64,000 nucleotides of DNA from Burkholderiales bacterium (GTDB lineage: Bacteria > Pseudomonadota > Gammaproteobacteria > Burkholderiales > WYBJ01), in contig JALHQN010000001.1 of NCBI GenBank assembly GCA_022841915.1, positions 310,001 through 374,000 on the forward strand, written 5' to 3'. The position numbers and the translations under genes were made by a program. This document shows positions 41,235-49,490 of the stretch, in pieces (position 1 is the first letter of the stretch; every line of letters starts with the position of its first letter). A model generated the notes under the pieces. It saw nothing but the letters and a program-made list of their open reading frames with translations. It was not told the origin of the DNA and ran no database searches.

Positions 41235-41951
41235 ATGGACCGCAAATTCGTACCTGCCGACGCCCATGCCCAGTTGCGCAGAATTCATATGCTGAACTCG
41301 CTGGAATCATCCGCGCTGCGGTCGCTCGCCACAGCATGCCACTGGCGCACTTACACCCCCGGACAACAAATCATCTCCCCGGCATCAAAGGACAGACACG
41401 TCTATCTCATCGTTTCTGGCAACGTCCGCGTCGCTCTTTTTTCCGCTGGCGGCAAAGAAGTGGCTTTCCGCGACATCTCGGCCGGAAAAGCCTTCGGCGA
41501 AATCTCGGCCATCGACGGTCAGCCTCGCTCGGCCAACGTGGAAGCACTGGAACGGTGCACAGTTGCCGCGATCCCGCCTGAAGCATTTTGTGAACTGATG
41601 GAGAAGCACCCGAGCGTCATGAGGTATGTCGTGCATGAACTCGCATCCACGATACGCTCGCTCTCCGAACGGCTCTTCGAACTCAGCACCCTCGGGATTC
41701 AGAACCGGGTCCACGCCGAAGTGTTGCGACTGGCCAAGCAGACCGGCGCTACCCACGGGGAGGCGGTCATCGATCCGGCGCCACGCCACATCGACATCGC
41801 CAGCCGGATAAGTGCCAATCGCGAGCAGGTGACCAAGGAGCTGTCCGCGATGACCCGCAGAGGTCTGCTGACAAAATCGGGACGCGCCCTCGTCGTCCCT
41901 GACATCGCCAGACTCGAGCGTCTCGTAGCAGAAGTTCGACGGTCGACCTGA
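41235..41951 (+). CDS. Crp/Fnr-family cyclic-nucleotide-binding-type regulator
   Basis: 238 residues. Cyclic-nucleotide-binding beta-roll at about 20-135 with the phosphate cassette AFGEISAIDGQPRSANVEA (Gly-Glu at 88-89, Arg-Ser at 98-99), which matches the cAMP-binding signature better than the heme or Fe-S members, since no N-terminal cysteine cluster exists. A long dimer helix follows, then a winged helix (ISANREQVTKELSAMTRRGL, recognition helix). Divergent from the cyclase-like/YcaO operon, so the two are likely functionally linked. Starts 13 bases after a possible -10. Confidence 0.92.
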   Translation: MDRKFVPADAHAQLRRIHMLNSLESSALRSLATACHWRTYTPGQQIISPASKDRHVYLIVSGNVRVALFSAGGKEVAFRDISAGKAFGEISAIDGQPRSANVEALERCTVAAIPPEAFCELMEKHPSVMRYVVHELASTIRSLSERLFELSTLGIQNRVHAEVLRLAKQTGATHGEAVIDPAPRHIDIASRISANREQVTKELSAMTRRGLLTKSGRALVVPDIARLERLVAEVRRST

Positions 41952-41993
41952 CCCTGGTGTCCCACCCTAACCGGGTTGAATGCAGGCGCCGTT

Positions 41994-43172
41994 CTATCCG
42001 AGCCGCAAGAACGCCTCGATCCGTCCGACCGCCTCGCGCAACCGCTCGACACTCGTCGTATAGGCGAACCTCACATGCTCCCGGCCACGATGATGGCCGA
42101 AGTCCACACCCGGGGTGATGGCCACGCCGGCCTCGTCCAGCAGCCGGCTGCAGAACTCGAAGCTATCGGCGCACAGCGCGCTGCAGTTTGCATAGACATA
42201 GAAGGCGCCCTCGGGCTCCACTGGAATATCGAATCCCAGGCGCCTCAGCTCCGGGACGAGGTAGTCGCGCCGCTCGCGCATGATGCGCCGGCGCGCTTCC
42301 AGCAAGTCGAGCGTATCGTCGCTGAACGCGGCCAGCGCCGCATACTGCGCCGGCGTGGATACGGAGAGGAACAGGTTCTGCGCCAGTCGCTCGATCGCCT
42401 CGACCATGCCGGGCGGCGCCACCAGCCAGCCGATCCGCCATCCGGTCATGTTGAAGTACTTCGAGAAGCTGTTGACGACCAGGACATCGTCGCCGATCTC
42501 CAATGCGGTCCTCACCTGCGCACCGTAGGTCAGGCCGTGGTAGATCTCGTCCACGAGCAGCGTGCCGCCACGGCTCGTGACCTGCGCATGAATGGCCTCC
42601 AACGCCTCGTGCGAAATCAAGGTGCCCGTGGGATTGGACGGTGTAGCGATCAGCGCGCCGACCGTGCGCTCGTCCCAATGGGCTGCGATGCTGGTGGCCG
42701 ACAACTGATATCGTGATTGCTCGTCGACCGGGATGCCGACTGGCACGCCCTCCAGCACGCGCACGAAGTGGCGATTCGCCGGATACCCGGGATCGGCCAG
42801 CAGCAGGCGGCTGCCCGGATCGATGAGCACGCCCAGCGCCAGCAGCAGTGCCCCCGACGAACCGCTCGTCACGACGACGCGCGAGGGATCGACGCGAACG
42901 CCATACCGACTGCGGTAGAACCCGGCGATCGCCTCGCGCAGTTCCGGCAGGCCGAGTGCCGGCGCGTAGTGCATGGAACGTTCGGCCAGCGCCCGTTGCG
43001 CCGCGGCGAGCACGGGCGGGGGCGTCTCGAAATCGGGCTCGCCGATCTCCATGTGTATGATCGAGCGCCCTTCGGCCTCCAGGCGCCTGGCCCGGTCGAG
43101 AATCTCCAGAACGTGAAACGGCGCGATCTCGCCCATGCGAGACGCGAGACGAAAGTTGTTCGGCATATTCAT
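41994..43172 (-). CDS. PLP-dependent class I/II aminotransferase
   Basis: 392 residues of fold-type I. Seen: HMEIGEPDFETPPPV at the N-terminus, ALGLPELREAIAGFY, the ATPSNPTGTLIS Asn-Pro motif, LLVDEIYHGLTY (Asp for the PLP nitrogen), VNSFSKYFNMTGWRIGW with the Schiff-base Lys, and the C-terminal VRFAYTTS Arg that binds the substrate carboxylate. Resembles aspartate/aromatic-type or alanine-type aminotransferases. Start at 43172 by family length; the long frame upstream covers the nitroreductase shadow. Substrate not resolved. Confidence 0.9.
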   Translation of the reverse strand: MNMPNNFRLASRMGEIAPFHVLEILDRARRLEAEGRSIIHMEIGEPDFETPPPVLAAAQRALAERSMHYAPALGLPELREAIAGFYRSRYGVRVDPSRVVVTSGSSGALLLALGVLIDPGSRLLLADPGYPANRHFVRVLEGVPVGIPVDEQSRYQLSATSIAAHWDERTVGALIATPSNPTGTLISHEALEAIHAQVTSRGGTLLVDEIYHGLTYGAQVRTALEIGDDVLVVNSFSKYFNMTGWRIGWLVAPPGMVEAIERLAQNLFLSVSTPAQYAALAAFSDDTLDLLEARRRIMRERRDYLVPELRRLGFDIPVEPEGAFYVYANCSALCADSFEFCSRLLDEAGVAITPGVDFGHHRGREHVRFAYTTSVERLREAVGRIEAFLRLG

Positions 43173-43261
43173 TGTTGTCGCTGCGTGCTGCTCAAAAGTG
43201 GCGGCCGTCGTCACGGCAAGGCCGCACATTCTAGGCGCGCGGCCCCGATCGCGCAGTTCTT

Positions 43262-43870
43262 TCAGATCTGCACCGATTTGCCCCAACTGCCCTCGAAGAA
43301 CCGCTCGGCCAGCGGCTTGCGTGCGCGCGGCGCCAACTCCTTCTTCTTGGTCTCGTCGTCGAGCACGTCGGGCGACGCCTGGCAGCCCACCGCCACCATC
43401 GCCATCGGGGTGCAGTCGGTCGGGATGCCGAAGGCGGCCCGCGCCTTCTCGGCGTCGAACCCCGCCATCTGGTGTGAAATCAATCCGATCGCAACCGCCT
43501 GCAGACACAAGCTCATGGTGGCCATACCGGTGTCGTATTGGGCGAAGCGGTTGGGACGCCCGCCGGTCAACGGATCCGAACTCGCAACGGAGAGTATCAG
43601 CAGCGGCGCGTTCTTCACCCAGCGCTTGTTGCCCTCGGACAGACAGTCGAACGCGAGGGCGAAACCCGGGGCGTCCTGCGTGCGATCCCAAACGAGGAAG
43701 CGCCATGGCTCCACGCCATTGCACGAGGGCGACCAACGCGCCGCCTCCAGCAGGGCGGCAAGCTGCGCTCGTGTCACCGGACGCTTGTCGTCGAAGGCGC
43801 GCGGACTCCAGCGCCGGCTCATCAGTTCGTGGATCGGCACCGACGTCGATGCGTTCTTGTCCAGCGTCAT
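43262..43870 (-). CDS. Nitroreductase-family FMN oxidoreductase
   Basis: 202 residues. ELMSRRWSPRAFDDKRPV at the N-terminus and LLEAARWSPSCNGVEPWRFL are FMN-binding signatures, and QYDTGMATMSLCLQAVAIGL the dimer-interface helix; GVGCQASPD-like strand (VAVGCQASPDVL) closes the fold. Start at 43870 has GGAGAG upstream. Reduces nitro or quinone-like compounds or an unknown flavin substrate. Lies 92 bases beyond the DedA-rhodanese gene on the same strand. Confidence 0.9.
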   Translation of the reverse strand: MTLDKNASTSVPIHELMSRRWSPRAFDDKRPVTRAQLAALLEAARWSPSCNGVEPWRFLVWDRTQDAPGFALAFDCLSEGNKRWVKNAPLLILSVASSDPLTGGRPNRFAQYDTGMATMSLCLQAVAIGLISHQMAGFDAEKARAAFGIPTDCTPMAMVAVGCQASPDVLDDETKKKELAPRARKPLAERFFEGSWGKSVQI

Positions 43871-43962
43871 GGTTCTCTCCTTCGAGGTTCGCATTCGATT
43901 CGGTCACCGGCGGCGCATTCCCGCAACGGCGCCACAGCACGCCGGCACGCGCCCGCATCCGG

Positions 43963-44898
43963 TCAGGTGCCGTCTTCCAGGTCGTAGCCCGCATCGCGCC
44001 ATGCCTCTATGCCGCCGAGCAGCGGCCGGACACGGACGAAGCCCTTGTCGATCAGCATGCGGGCGACACGCGCCGCGCTCGCTTCGTCGGGTCAACTGCA
44101 GTAGACGATGATCTCACGGTCGCGCGGCAAATTCGCCAACGAGGCATCCGGCGCATCGGGATCGATTACCACCGCCTTCGGAATTCGGCGCCGATCCGCT
44201 CCGAGCGTCCCGACCGCACGCACATCGAGCACGAGCGGATCCTCGCCGCGCTCCATCATGGCGTAGACCTCGTGCACCGCGACCCGAGCCGCGCGCAACT
44301 GGCTCAGAAAGCGCATCCGCTCGAACCACTTGAAAGCCATGTAAGCGACAAGCAGCAACGCGAACGCGCCTGCCGCATAGCCGCCCAGATCCGACAACCA
44401 GTCGAGAAAGGCATCGATCTGCCCGCCGAGCAGCCAGCCGGCGAGTAGCGATCCTCCGACCCAAAGCGCGGCCCCGATGCCATCGAAGAGCGTGAACGTT
44501 GCGAACTTCAAGCCGATCGCTCCGGCCAGCGGCGGCGCGACGGTTGCCAGCCCCGGCACGAACTTGGCGATCACCAGCGAGCCCACCCCCCAGCGCATGA
44601 AAACCCGCTCGGTCTGGCGCACGCACGACTGCGGCGAGAGCGACAGACGGCAAAGCATGGCCAAGACGCGATGCCCATAGCGCCTGCCCGCAAAGTACCA
44701 GATTTCGTCAGCGATCAGGCAGGCCACCATCGCCGCCGCAAACGCGTGCAGCACCGACATGTGCCCGCCCGCGGCGAGCCCGCCCGCCAGCATCATGACG
44801 GGGATGGCCGGCAGCGGCAGGCCGAGCTGAGTCAGGAGGACGTTGACGAAGACGAGCATCACGCCGTAATGAGCAAGCAGCGCACTGAGCTCGTTCAT
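43963..44898 (-). CDS. DedA membrane protein fused to rhodanese domain, with in-frame UGA (possible selenocysteine)
   Basis: DedA/SNARE-associated membrane domain at about 5-190 (LLTQLGLPLPAIPVM, FAGRRYGHRV, FVPGLATVAPPLAG) followed by a rhodanese domain from about 215. AAGGAGG lies 6 bases before the ATG at 44898. The frame reaches EIIVYCS, then TGA at 44092-44094 (codon 269), then continues in the same frame for 42 codons (PDEASAARVAR to GGIEAWRDAG) to a second TGA at 43963. Relatives have Cys at the UGA position (YCSCP). Hence either a selenoprotein of 311 residues or a fresh nonsense mutation/sequence error leaving 268. The rhodanese catalytic Cys is the one before, in VYC. Confidence 0.75.
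44054..44076 (-). promoter_or_regulatory. Candidate SECIS-like hairpin after the UGA
   Basis: On the transcript, about 15 bases after the UGA, GCGGCG pairs with CGCC-c-GC (one bulged C) around the loop CGUGU. The distance and a G among the first loop bases fit the general bacterial SECIS layout. The stem is short and this is GC-rich coding DNA, so chance is possible. Confidence 0.35.
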
Positions 44899-44917
44899 CG
44901 ACATCCTCCTTGCATGG

Positions 44918-47191
44918 TCAGCGGGCGGTCGACGCTCCGGCGCTGGCGAGTGCCGTCATGTTCACGATCCGCCGCACGGTGGCCGACGGCGTGACGATGT
45001 GCACCGAACGCGCACAGCCGAGCAGGATCGGTCCGATCGTGATCCCGCCACCGCTCGTGATCTTCAACAGATTGAAGGCGATGTTGGCAGCGTCGAGGTT
45101 GGGCATCACCAGCAAGTTGGCCTCACCCTTGAGACGCGAATCCGGATAGAGCTTGGATCGAATGTCCTCGGAGAGCGCGGCATCGCCTTGCATCTCGCCA
45201 TCGACTTCCAGCTCCGGTGCCCGCTCCTCCAGGATCTCGCGCGCTTTCGCCATCTTTCGGGCCGACGCCGAGCCGGAACTGCCGAAACTCGAATGCGAGA
45301 CGAGCGCGACCTTCGGCGTCTGACCGAAGCGACGCACTTCCTCGGCCGCCATCAGCGTCATTTCCGCCACCTGCTCCGCCGTGGGATTCTCGTTGACATA
45401 GGTATCGCAGATGAAGAGCGTGCGCTCGGGCAGCATCAGCACGTTCATCGCCGCGAAGATCTCTCGTCCCTTGGCATGCCCGATGAGATCGCCGACGTGC
45501 GCCAGATGCTCCTCGTGCGTACCGAAGGTGCCGCACAGCATGGCATCGGCATCGCCGCGCCTGAGGAGCATGGCGCCGATCAGCGTGGGGTGCTGGCGCA
45601 CGCGCGCCTTGGCGACATCCGGCGTGACGCCATGGCGCCCCATCTCGCGGTGATACTCGCTCCACACCTCGCGATAGCGCGGATCGTTCTCGGGATTGAC
45701 GATCTCGAATTCCTTGCCGGCGGTCAACCGCAGCCCATAGCGCTTGATCCGCGTTTCGATCACCTCGGGCCGGCCGATCAGCACCGGATGCGCCAGACCC
45801 TCGTCCACGGCCACCTGCACGGCGCGCAGAACGCGCTCGTCTTCGCCTTCGGCATAGACCACGCGCTTGGGCGCCTGCTTGGCCGCTGCGTACACCGGCC
45901 GCATGATGAGCCCGGAGTGATAGACGAACTGCATCAGCTGGTCGTTGTAGGCATCCCAATCGGTGATCGGGCGCGTCGCGACGCCGCTCTCCATGGCCGC
46001 CCGGGCCACGGCCGGGGCGATCTTGATGATCAGGCGCGGGTCGAACGGCCGCGGGATGATGTATTCGGGCCCGAACTCGGTTTCCACTTCGCCGTAAGCC
46101 ATGGCGACGTCATCGGGCTGCTCGGCTTCCGCCAGAGCTGCCAGGGCCTGCACGCAGGCCATCTTCATCTCGTCGGTGATCTTGGTCGCGCCGACATCGA
46201 GCGCCCCCCGGAAGATGAACGGGAAACACAGGACGTTGTTCACCTGATTCGGATAATCCGAGCGCCCCGTGGCGATGATGCAGTCCGGCCGCGCTGCCTT
46301 GGCTTCCTCGGGCGTGATCTCCGGGTCGGGATTGGCCAGCGCCAGGATGATGGGCTTGTTCGCCATGCGCTTGACCATGTCCCCGGTCAGCACGCCGTTC
46401 GTCGAGCAGCCGAGAAAGACATCCGCGCTCTCGATCACGTCGGCGAGGCCGCGCGCCGTGGTCTCCTGCGCGTAGCGCGCCTTGTTCGGCTCCATGTTCT
46501 GCTCGCGGCCCTTGTAGATGACGCCACGGCTATCGCAGACGAATACCTTGCTCGGATCGAGCCCCAGGTTGACGAACAGATCCAGGCAAGCGATCGAGGC
46601 GGCACCTGCCCCGGAGACGACGAGCTTCACCTCGCCGATCCGCTTGCCCACGATCTTCAGGGCGTTGATCAGCGCGGCCGAAGAGATGATCGCCGTGCCG
46701 TGCTGATCGTCGTGGAACACCGGGATGTTGAGCCGTTCACGCAGCTTCTTCTCGATGTAGAAGCACTCCGGCGCCTTGATGTCCTCGAGGTTCACGCCAC
46801 CGAGGGTGGGTTCGAGCGCGACGACCGCCTCGACCACGGCATCAGGGTCCGTGGCCGCCAATTCGATATCGAAAACATCGATGCCGGCGAATTTCTTGAA
46901 CAGGCAGCCCTTGCCCTCCATCACCGGCTTGGCAGCGAGCGGGCCGATATTGCCCAAACCGAGAACTGCGGTACCGTTCGTGACCACCCCGACCAGATTC
47001 GCACGGGAAGTCAGATTGGCCGCCTGGGTCGGATCCTCGGCGATGGCCAGACAGGCATAGGCCACACCCGGGGAATAGGCGAGCGCGAGATCGCGCTGAT
47101 TGACCAGCCCCTTGGTCGGCGCGATCGAGATCTTCCCCGGCCGCGGGTAACGGTGATATTCGAGCGCGTTGATGCGCAGTTGTTCGTCCAT
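44918..47191 (-). CDS. maeB: NADP-dependent malic enzyme with phosphotransacetylase-like domain
   Basis: 757 residues: malic enzyme (about 1-430) that decarboxylates malate to pyruvate, and a C-terminal phosphate-acetyltransferase-like domain (about 435-750) that serves as a regulatory and oligomerisation part in MaeB. Motifs: [24 protein letters not shown]-type [33 protein letters not shown] (NADP loop), [14 protein letters not shown] region ([14 protein letters not shown]); in the second domain [14 protein letters not shown] and [20 protein letters not shown] precedes the ATG. Same strand as the DedA gene, 19 bases apart. Confidence 0.95.
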   Translation of the reverse strand: MDEQLRINALEYHRYPRPGKISIAPTKGLVNQRDLALAYSPGVAYACLAIAEDPTQAANLTSRANLVGVVTNGTAVLGLGNIGPLAAKPVMEGKGCLFKKFAGIDVFDIELAATDPDAVVEAVVALEPTLGGVNLEDIKAPECFYIEKKLRERLNIPVFHDDQHGTAIISSAALINALKIVGKRIGEVKLVVSGAGAASIACLDLFVNLGLDPSKVFVCDSRGVIYKGREQNMEPNKARYAQETTARGLADVIESADVFLGCSTNGVLTGDMVKRMANKPIILALANPDPEITPEEAKAARPDCIIATGRSDYPNQVNNVLCFPFIFRGALDVGATKITDEMKMACVQALAALAEAEQPDDVAMAYGEVETEFGPEYIIPRPFDPRLIIKIAPAVARAAMESGVATRPITDWDAYNDQLMQFVYHSGLIMRPVYAAAKQAPKRVVYAEGEDERVLRAVQVAVDEGLAHPVLIGRPEVIETRIKRYGLRLTAGKEFEIVNPENDPRYREVWSEYHREMGRHGVTPDVAKARVRQHPTLIGAMLLRRGDADAMLCGTFGTHEEHLAHVGDLIGHAKGREIFAAMNVLMLPERTLFICDTYVNENPTAEQVAEMTLMAAEEVRRFGQTPKVALVSHSSFGSSGSASARKMAKAREILEERAPELEVDGEMQGDAALSEDIRSKLYPDSRLKGEANLLVMPNLDAANIAFNLLKITSGGGITIGPILLGCARSVHIVTPSATVRRIVNMTALASAGASTAR

Positions 47192-47310
47192 GTTGCCCCC
47201 TTGGATCGCAGGACGGCGTCTGGAATGGCAGTCCGGGCCCGCGTATTGAAGATGCGAAGCATTCTACCCGTACAGCGAAGTCGCTTTGCGTTTTGATCGT
47301 TCGCTTTGGA

Positions 47311-47339
47311 TTTACCCGATGGGGGCGTTTGCGTACAAT
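47311..47339 (+). promoter_or_regulatory. Promoter of tRNA-Lys
   Basis: TTTACC (47311-47316) and TACAAT (47334-47339) separated by 17 bases, 16 bases before the first tRNA base. Confidence 0.6.
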
Positions 47340-47355
47340 ACGCCTCCTGCCGAGT

Positions 47356-47431
47356 GGGTCCCTAGCTCAACTGGTAGAGCAGCGGACTCTTAATCCGTTG
47401 GTTGCGAGTTCGAGTCTCGCGGGGCCTACCA
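47356..47431 (+). tRNA. tRNA-Lys (anticodon CTT)
   Basis: 76 bases including an encoded CCA. Acceptor GGGTCCC pairs with GGGGCCT (two G-U pairs); D arm TAGCTCAACTGGTAGAGC; anticodon loop CTCTTAA; variable loop; T arm GCGAG-TTCGAGT-CTCGC. The integrase gene ends only 6 bases downstream, marking this tRNA as the insertion target of an integrated element. Confidence 0.97.
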
Positions 47432-47436
47432 AAAGA

Positions 47437-48483
47437 TCAAGGGGTTAGCCGAGTGCTAGCCCCTTCGTCGTTGCTGGACTGTGGCGTGATTGTGCCATTG
47501 AGCACTTCGGTCAAGACCTCTGCATGCTTGCGAAGGTGTGCAGGCGCAAGATGCGCGTAGCGGCGGACCATGCTTTCCGATTCCCACGCCCCCATCTCCT
47601 GGATGACATTTAGCGGCGTACCGCGCTGAACATGCCAGCTGGCCCACGTGTGCCGAAGATCGTGCCAGCGGAAGTTCTCGATGCCGGCGCGCGCTAAGGC
47701 TTGTCTCCATGCCTGCGTGTTTGCCCAGCCGATCGGCTTGCCCTGGTACGTGAAGACCCGGGTGGGATGCTTGTTCAGCTGTCGCTTCAGTACGTCCATG
47801 GCCGCTGTGCCCAGGGACACGTGAATGTCCCGCTGCCCCTTCGCTTGATCTGCATAGATCCAGGCTACCTGGCGCTCCAGATCGATCTGCGACCATTCGA
47901 GATTGACCACGTTGGACTGTCTGAGCCCGGTGGCCAGCGCGAACAACACGACATCGACCTGATGTTTCGGCAGCTCGTTCAACAGCACCTTCACTTGCTC
48001 CGGCGTGATCCAACGTACTCGGCGCTTGGCTTCCCGATACAGCTTGATTCTCGGTGCCCGATCGAGCCACTCCCAGTCTTGCACTGCGCGTCTGAGGATG
48101 GCCCGGATCAGCGCCAGATAACGATTGGCCGTCGCCGGACTTGCTTCGCTCGCCTTCAATGCGCCGATCTTCGCAACCAGATCCCGATCCAGGGTCTGCA
48201 GCAGCTTGCCGCTGAAGTGCTGCTGTAGCCAGCGGATCTTGCGCTTGTCTTCCTCGTGCGTGGCCTTGTGCGTCGTTTCCGTTAGCCACTTGAGGGCCGC
48301 TTCGTCCCACGTTCGATTCGGCTTATCGCCGAGCTGGTCTTGGCGCCACGAATCGGACCTCAGCTTGTCGTGGAACTCTTGCGCTTGGATTTTGCTGGTT
48401 GTGCGAGCAGAGCATCTAATGCGCTTACCGCCTGGTGTGGTGATATCGATCCACCACGTACTACCGCGTTTGAAGAGTGACAT
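47437..48483 (-). CDS. Tyrosine-recombinase integrase
   Basis: 348 residues, phage-type integrase. N-terminal FKRGSTWWIDITTPGGKRIR, SAM-like core-binding domain, then the catalytic domain with ATGLRQSNVVNLEWSQID (first Arg), FRWHDLRHTWASWHVQRG (His-x-x-Arg), and SMVRRYAHLAPAHLRKH (Tyr nucleophile). It would insert the element at the adjacent tRNA-Lys. Its stop overlaps the terminator hairpin at 47439-47465, and its start lies inside the 3' end of the upstream excisionase-like gene (124-base overlap). Confidence 0.95.
   Translation of the reverse strand: MSLFKRGSTWWIDITTPGGKRIRCSARTTSKIQAQEFHDKLRSDSWRQDQLGDKPNRTWDEAALKWLTETTHKATHEEDKRKIRWLQQHFSGKLLQTLDRDLVAKIGALKASEASPATANRYLALIRAILRRAVQDWEWLDRAPRIKLYREAKRRVRWITPEQVKVLLNELPKHQVDVVLFALATGLRQSNVVNLEWSQIDLERQVAWIYADQAKGQRDIHVSLGTAAMDVLKRQLNKHPTRVFTYQGKPIGWANTQAWRQALARAGIENFRWHDLRHTWASWHVQRGTPLNVIQEMGAWESESMVRRYAHLAPAHLRKHAEVLTEVLNGTITPQSSNDEGASTRLTP
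47439..47465. terminator. Hairpin at tRNA-Lys / integrase junction
   Basis: AAGGGGTTAGC, loop CGAGT, GCTAGCCCCTT: 11 pairs with one G-U. It would serve the tRNA on the plus strand and the integrase on the minus strand. Confidence 0.6.
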
Positions 48484-48692
48484 TCACTTGACTCCTTTCT
48501 CGGAGTCACCCCCAACGCTTGCCGGGGTCCAGCATAGAACGAGCGCAGATAGTCGGCAAGATCGCATTCCAGGAACACCCAGCACTTGCCGACCTTGGCG
48601 CCGGGCGCCAAGCCGAGCTTCGCGCGGCGTCGCAGCTCCTCCGGGTGGATGTGCAGGAACGCCGCGGCTTCGGCGAGCGAGAGCGTCTTCAT
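48360..48692 (-). CDS. Excisionase-like small HTH protein
   Basis: 110 residues. MerR/excisionase-type HTH at 3-52: LSLAEAAAFLHIHPEELRRR, then KVGKCWVFLECDLADYLRS, the usual wing and anchor helix of phage-related Xis or AlpA-like proteins. The C-terminal half is polar and low in structure, and the last 124 bases overlap the integrase gene in another frame. Its ATG overlaps the stop of the upstream HTH gene (ATGA). Likely directs integrase toward excision. Confidence 0.8.
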   Translation of the reverse strand: MKTLSLAEAAAFLHIHPEELRRRAKLGLAPGAKVGKCWVFLECDLADYLRSFYAGPRQALGVTPRKESSECHSSNAVVRGGSISPHQAVSALDALLAQPAKSKRKSSTTS

Positions 48693-49249
48693 GGCCGATC
48701 TCGCTTCTCGTCGGCATCCGTGGGCGGCGGGATGAGGGCCTCATGTCGTTTTCTCCGGGCTTGAGCCAAAAACTCCTGGCAGTCGGCGTGACGGCGCGCA
48801 ATCTGCGTGACGGTTTGTGCCGACGCCGCTGCGGTGTTGTTTGTAGAAGTTCCTGTAGAGTTAGTCCGAACCTCGTTCGGTACCTCGGCGTCGTCAGGTT
48901 CGGGACCTCGTGCATGAGGTTCGGTACCTCGTCCCGAACGACGTTCGGGACCTCGCATCTGTGATGGGATGACGGCTTGGTAGTGGTACTGCGCCCAGTC
49001 GCGACCCTCGCGACGTGGCTTTCGAGTGATCCAACCCGCATCGACCGCCCTCTGCAGGTGGATGCCGACGGCGCGCTCCGACAGCCCCGTCTCTTCCGCG
49101 AGACAGCGTTCCGAGGGATAAGCCCGACTGCCGTCGTCCGCCATGTGCAGGCTCAAGGTGATCAGCACATGGCGGGTCGTGGGCGAGTCAGGCCCCTGAT
49201 CGGAAGCAATCAACCAGCGCCAGACGAAGAGAAGCTTTCGGGCGGGCAT
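48689..49249 (-). CDS. HTH protein of the element, replication- or conversion-type
   Basis: 186 residues. Winged HTH at about 15-85: HVLITLSLHMADDGSRAYPS, ERCLAEETGLSERAVGIHLQ, RAVDAGWITRKPRREGRDWA, the pattern of phage and plasmid helix-turn-helix replication proteins. The C-terminal half is low complexity (repeats of RGTEP/RGPEP), encoded by four copies of a 13-base repeat that look like iterons. Followed without gap by the excisionase-like gene. Function inferred from context: replication of the excised element or transcriptional control. Confidence 0.75.
   Translation of the reverse strand: MPARKLLFVWRWLIASDQGPDSPTTRHVLITLSLHMADDGSRAYPSERCLAEETGLSERAVGIHLQRAVDAGWITRKPRREGRDWAQYHYQAVIPSQMRGPERRSGRGTEPHARGPEPDDAEVPNEVRTNSTGTSTNNTAAASAQTVTQIARRHADCQEFLAQARRKRHEALIPPPTDADEKRDRP
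48875..48955. repeat. Iteron-like repeats inside the HTH gene
   Basis: GTTCGGTACCTCG at 48875-48887 and 48919-48931, GTTCGGGACCTCG at 48898-48910 and 48943-48955, spaced 21-24 bases. A degenerate copy (GTCCGAACCTCG) lies at 48864-48875 and an inverted piece at 48930-48939. Spacing near two helical turns suits a replication-initiator binding array. Confidence 0.75.
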
Positions 49250-49373
49250 GGTCAGCGGACCGACAAGGGCACCGACGAGGCGGCAGACGTTGGAAGGCAG
49301 ATCGAAGACATGAGTGGCGAGATCGAGTGAATTGCCTCAAGTGTGTCGGCTTCCCAAACAAGTTGCTTGCTAT

Positions 49374-49424
49374 AACCCCCCCGTCGGACAGGGGGGGTTG
49401 GCGAGAAAAAGCCCCCTTTCTCGC
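49374..49424. terminator. Two tandem perfect hairpins
   Basis: AACCCCCCC / GGGGGGGTT (9 bp, 8-base loop, 49374-49399) directly followed by GCGAGAAA / TTTCTCGC (8 bp, 8-base loop, 49401-49424). They lie between the recombinase and HTH genes, both read leftward, and could terminate transcription or be recombination or RNA structures. Confidence 0.5.
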
Positions 49425-49490
49425 GATGAATGCCCTCATCCCCCAGGTTTTCTGCAGAGATGGCGTTCACCATTCAATCCCTCGCTCGAC

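Noticed and set aside
48864-48955. CRISPR array
   Set aside because: Repeats are 13 bases, spacers about 10, within a coding frame and with an inverted copy; no cas genes.
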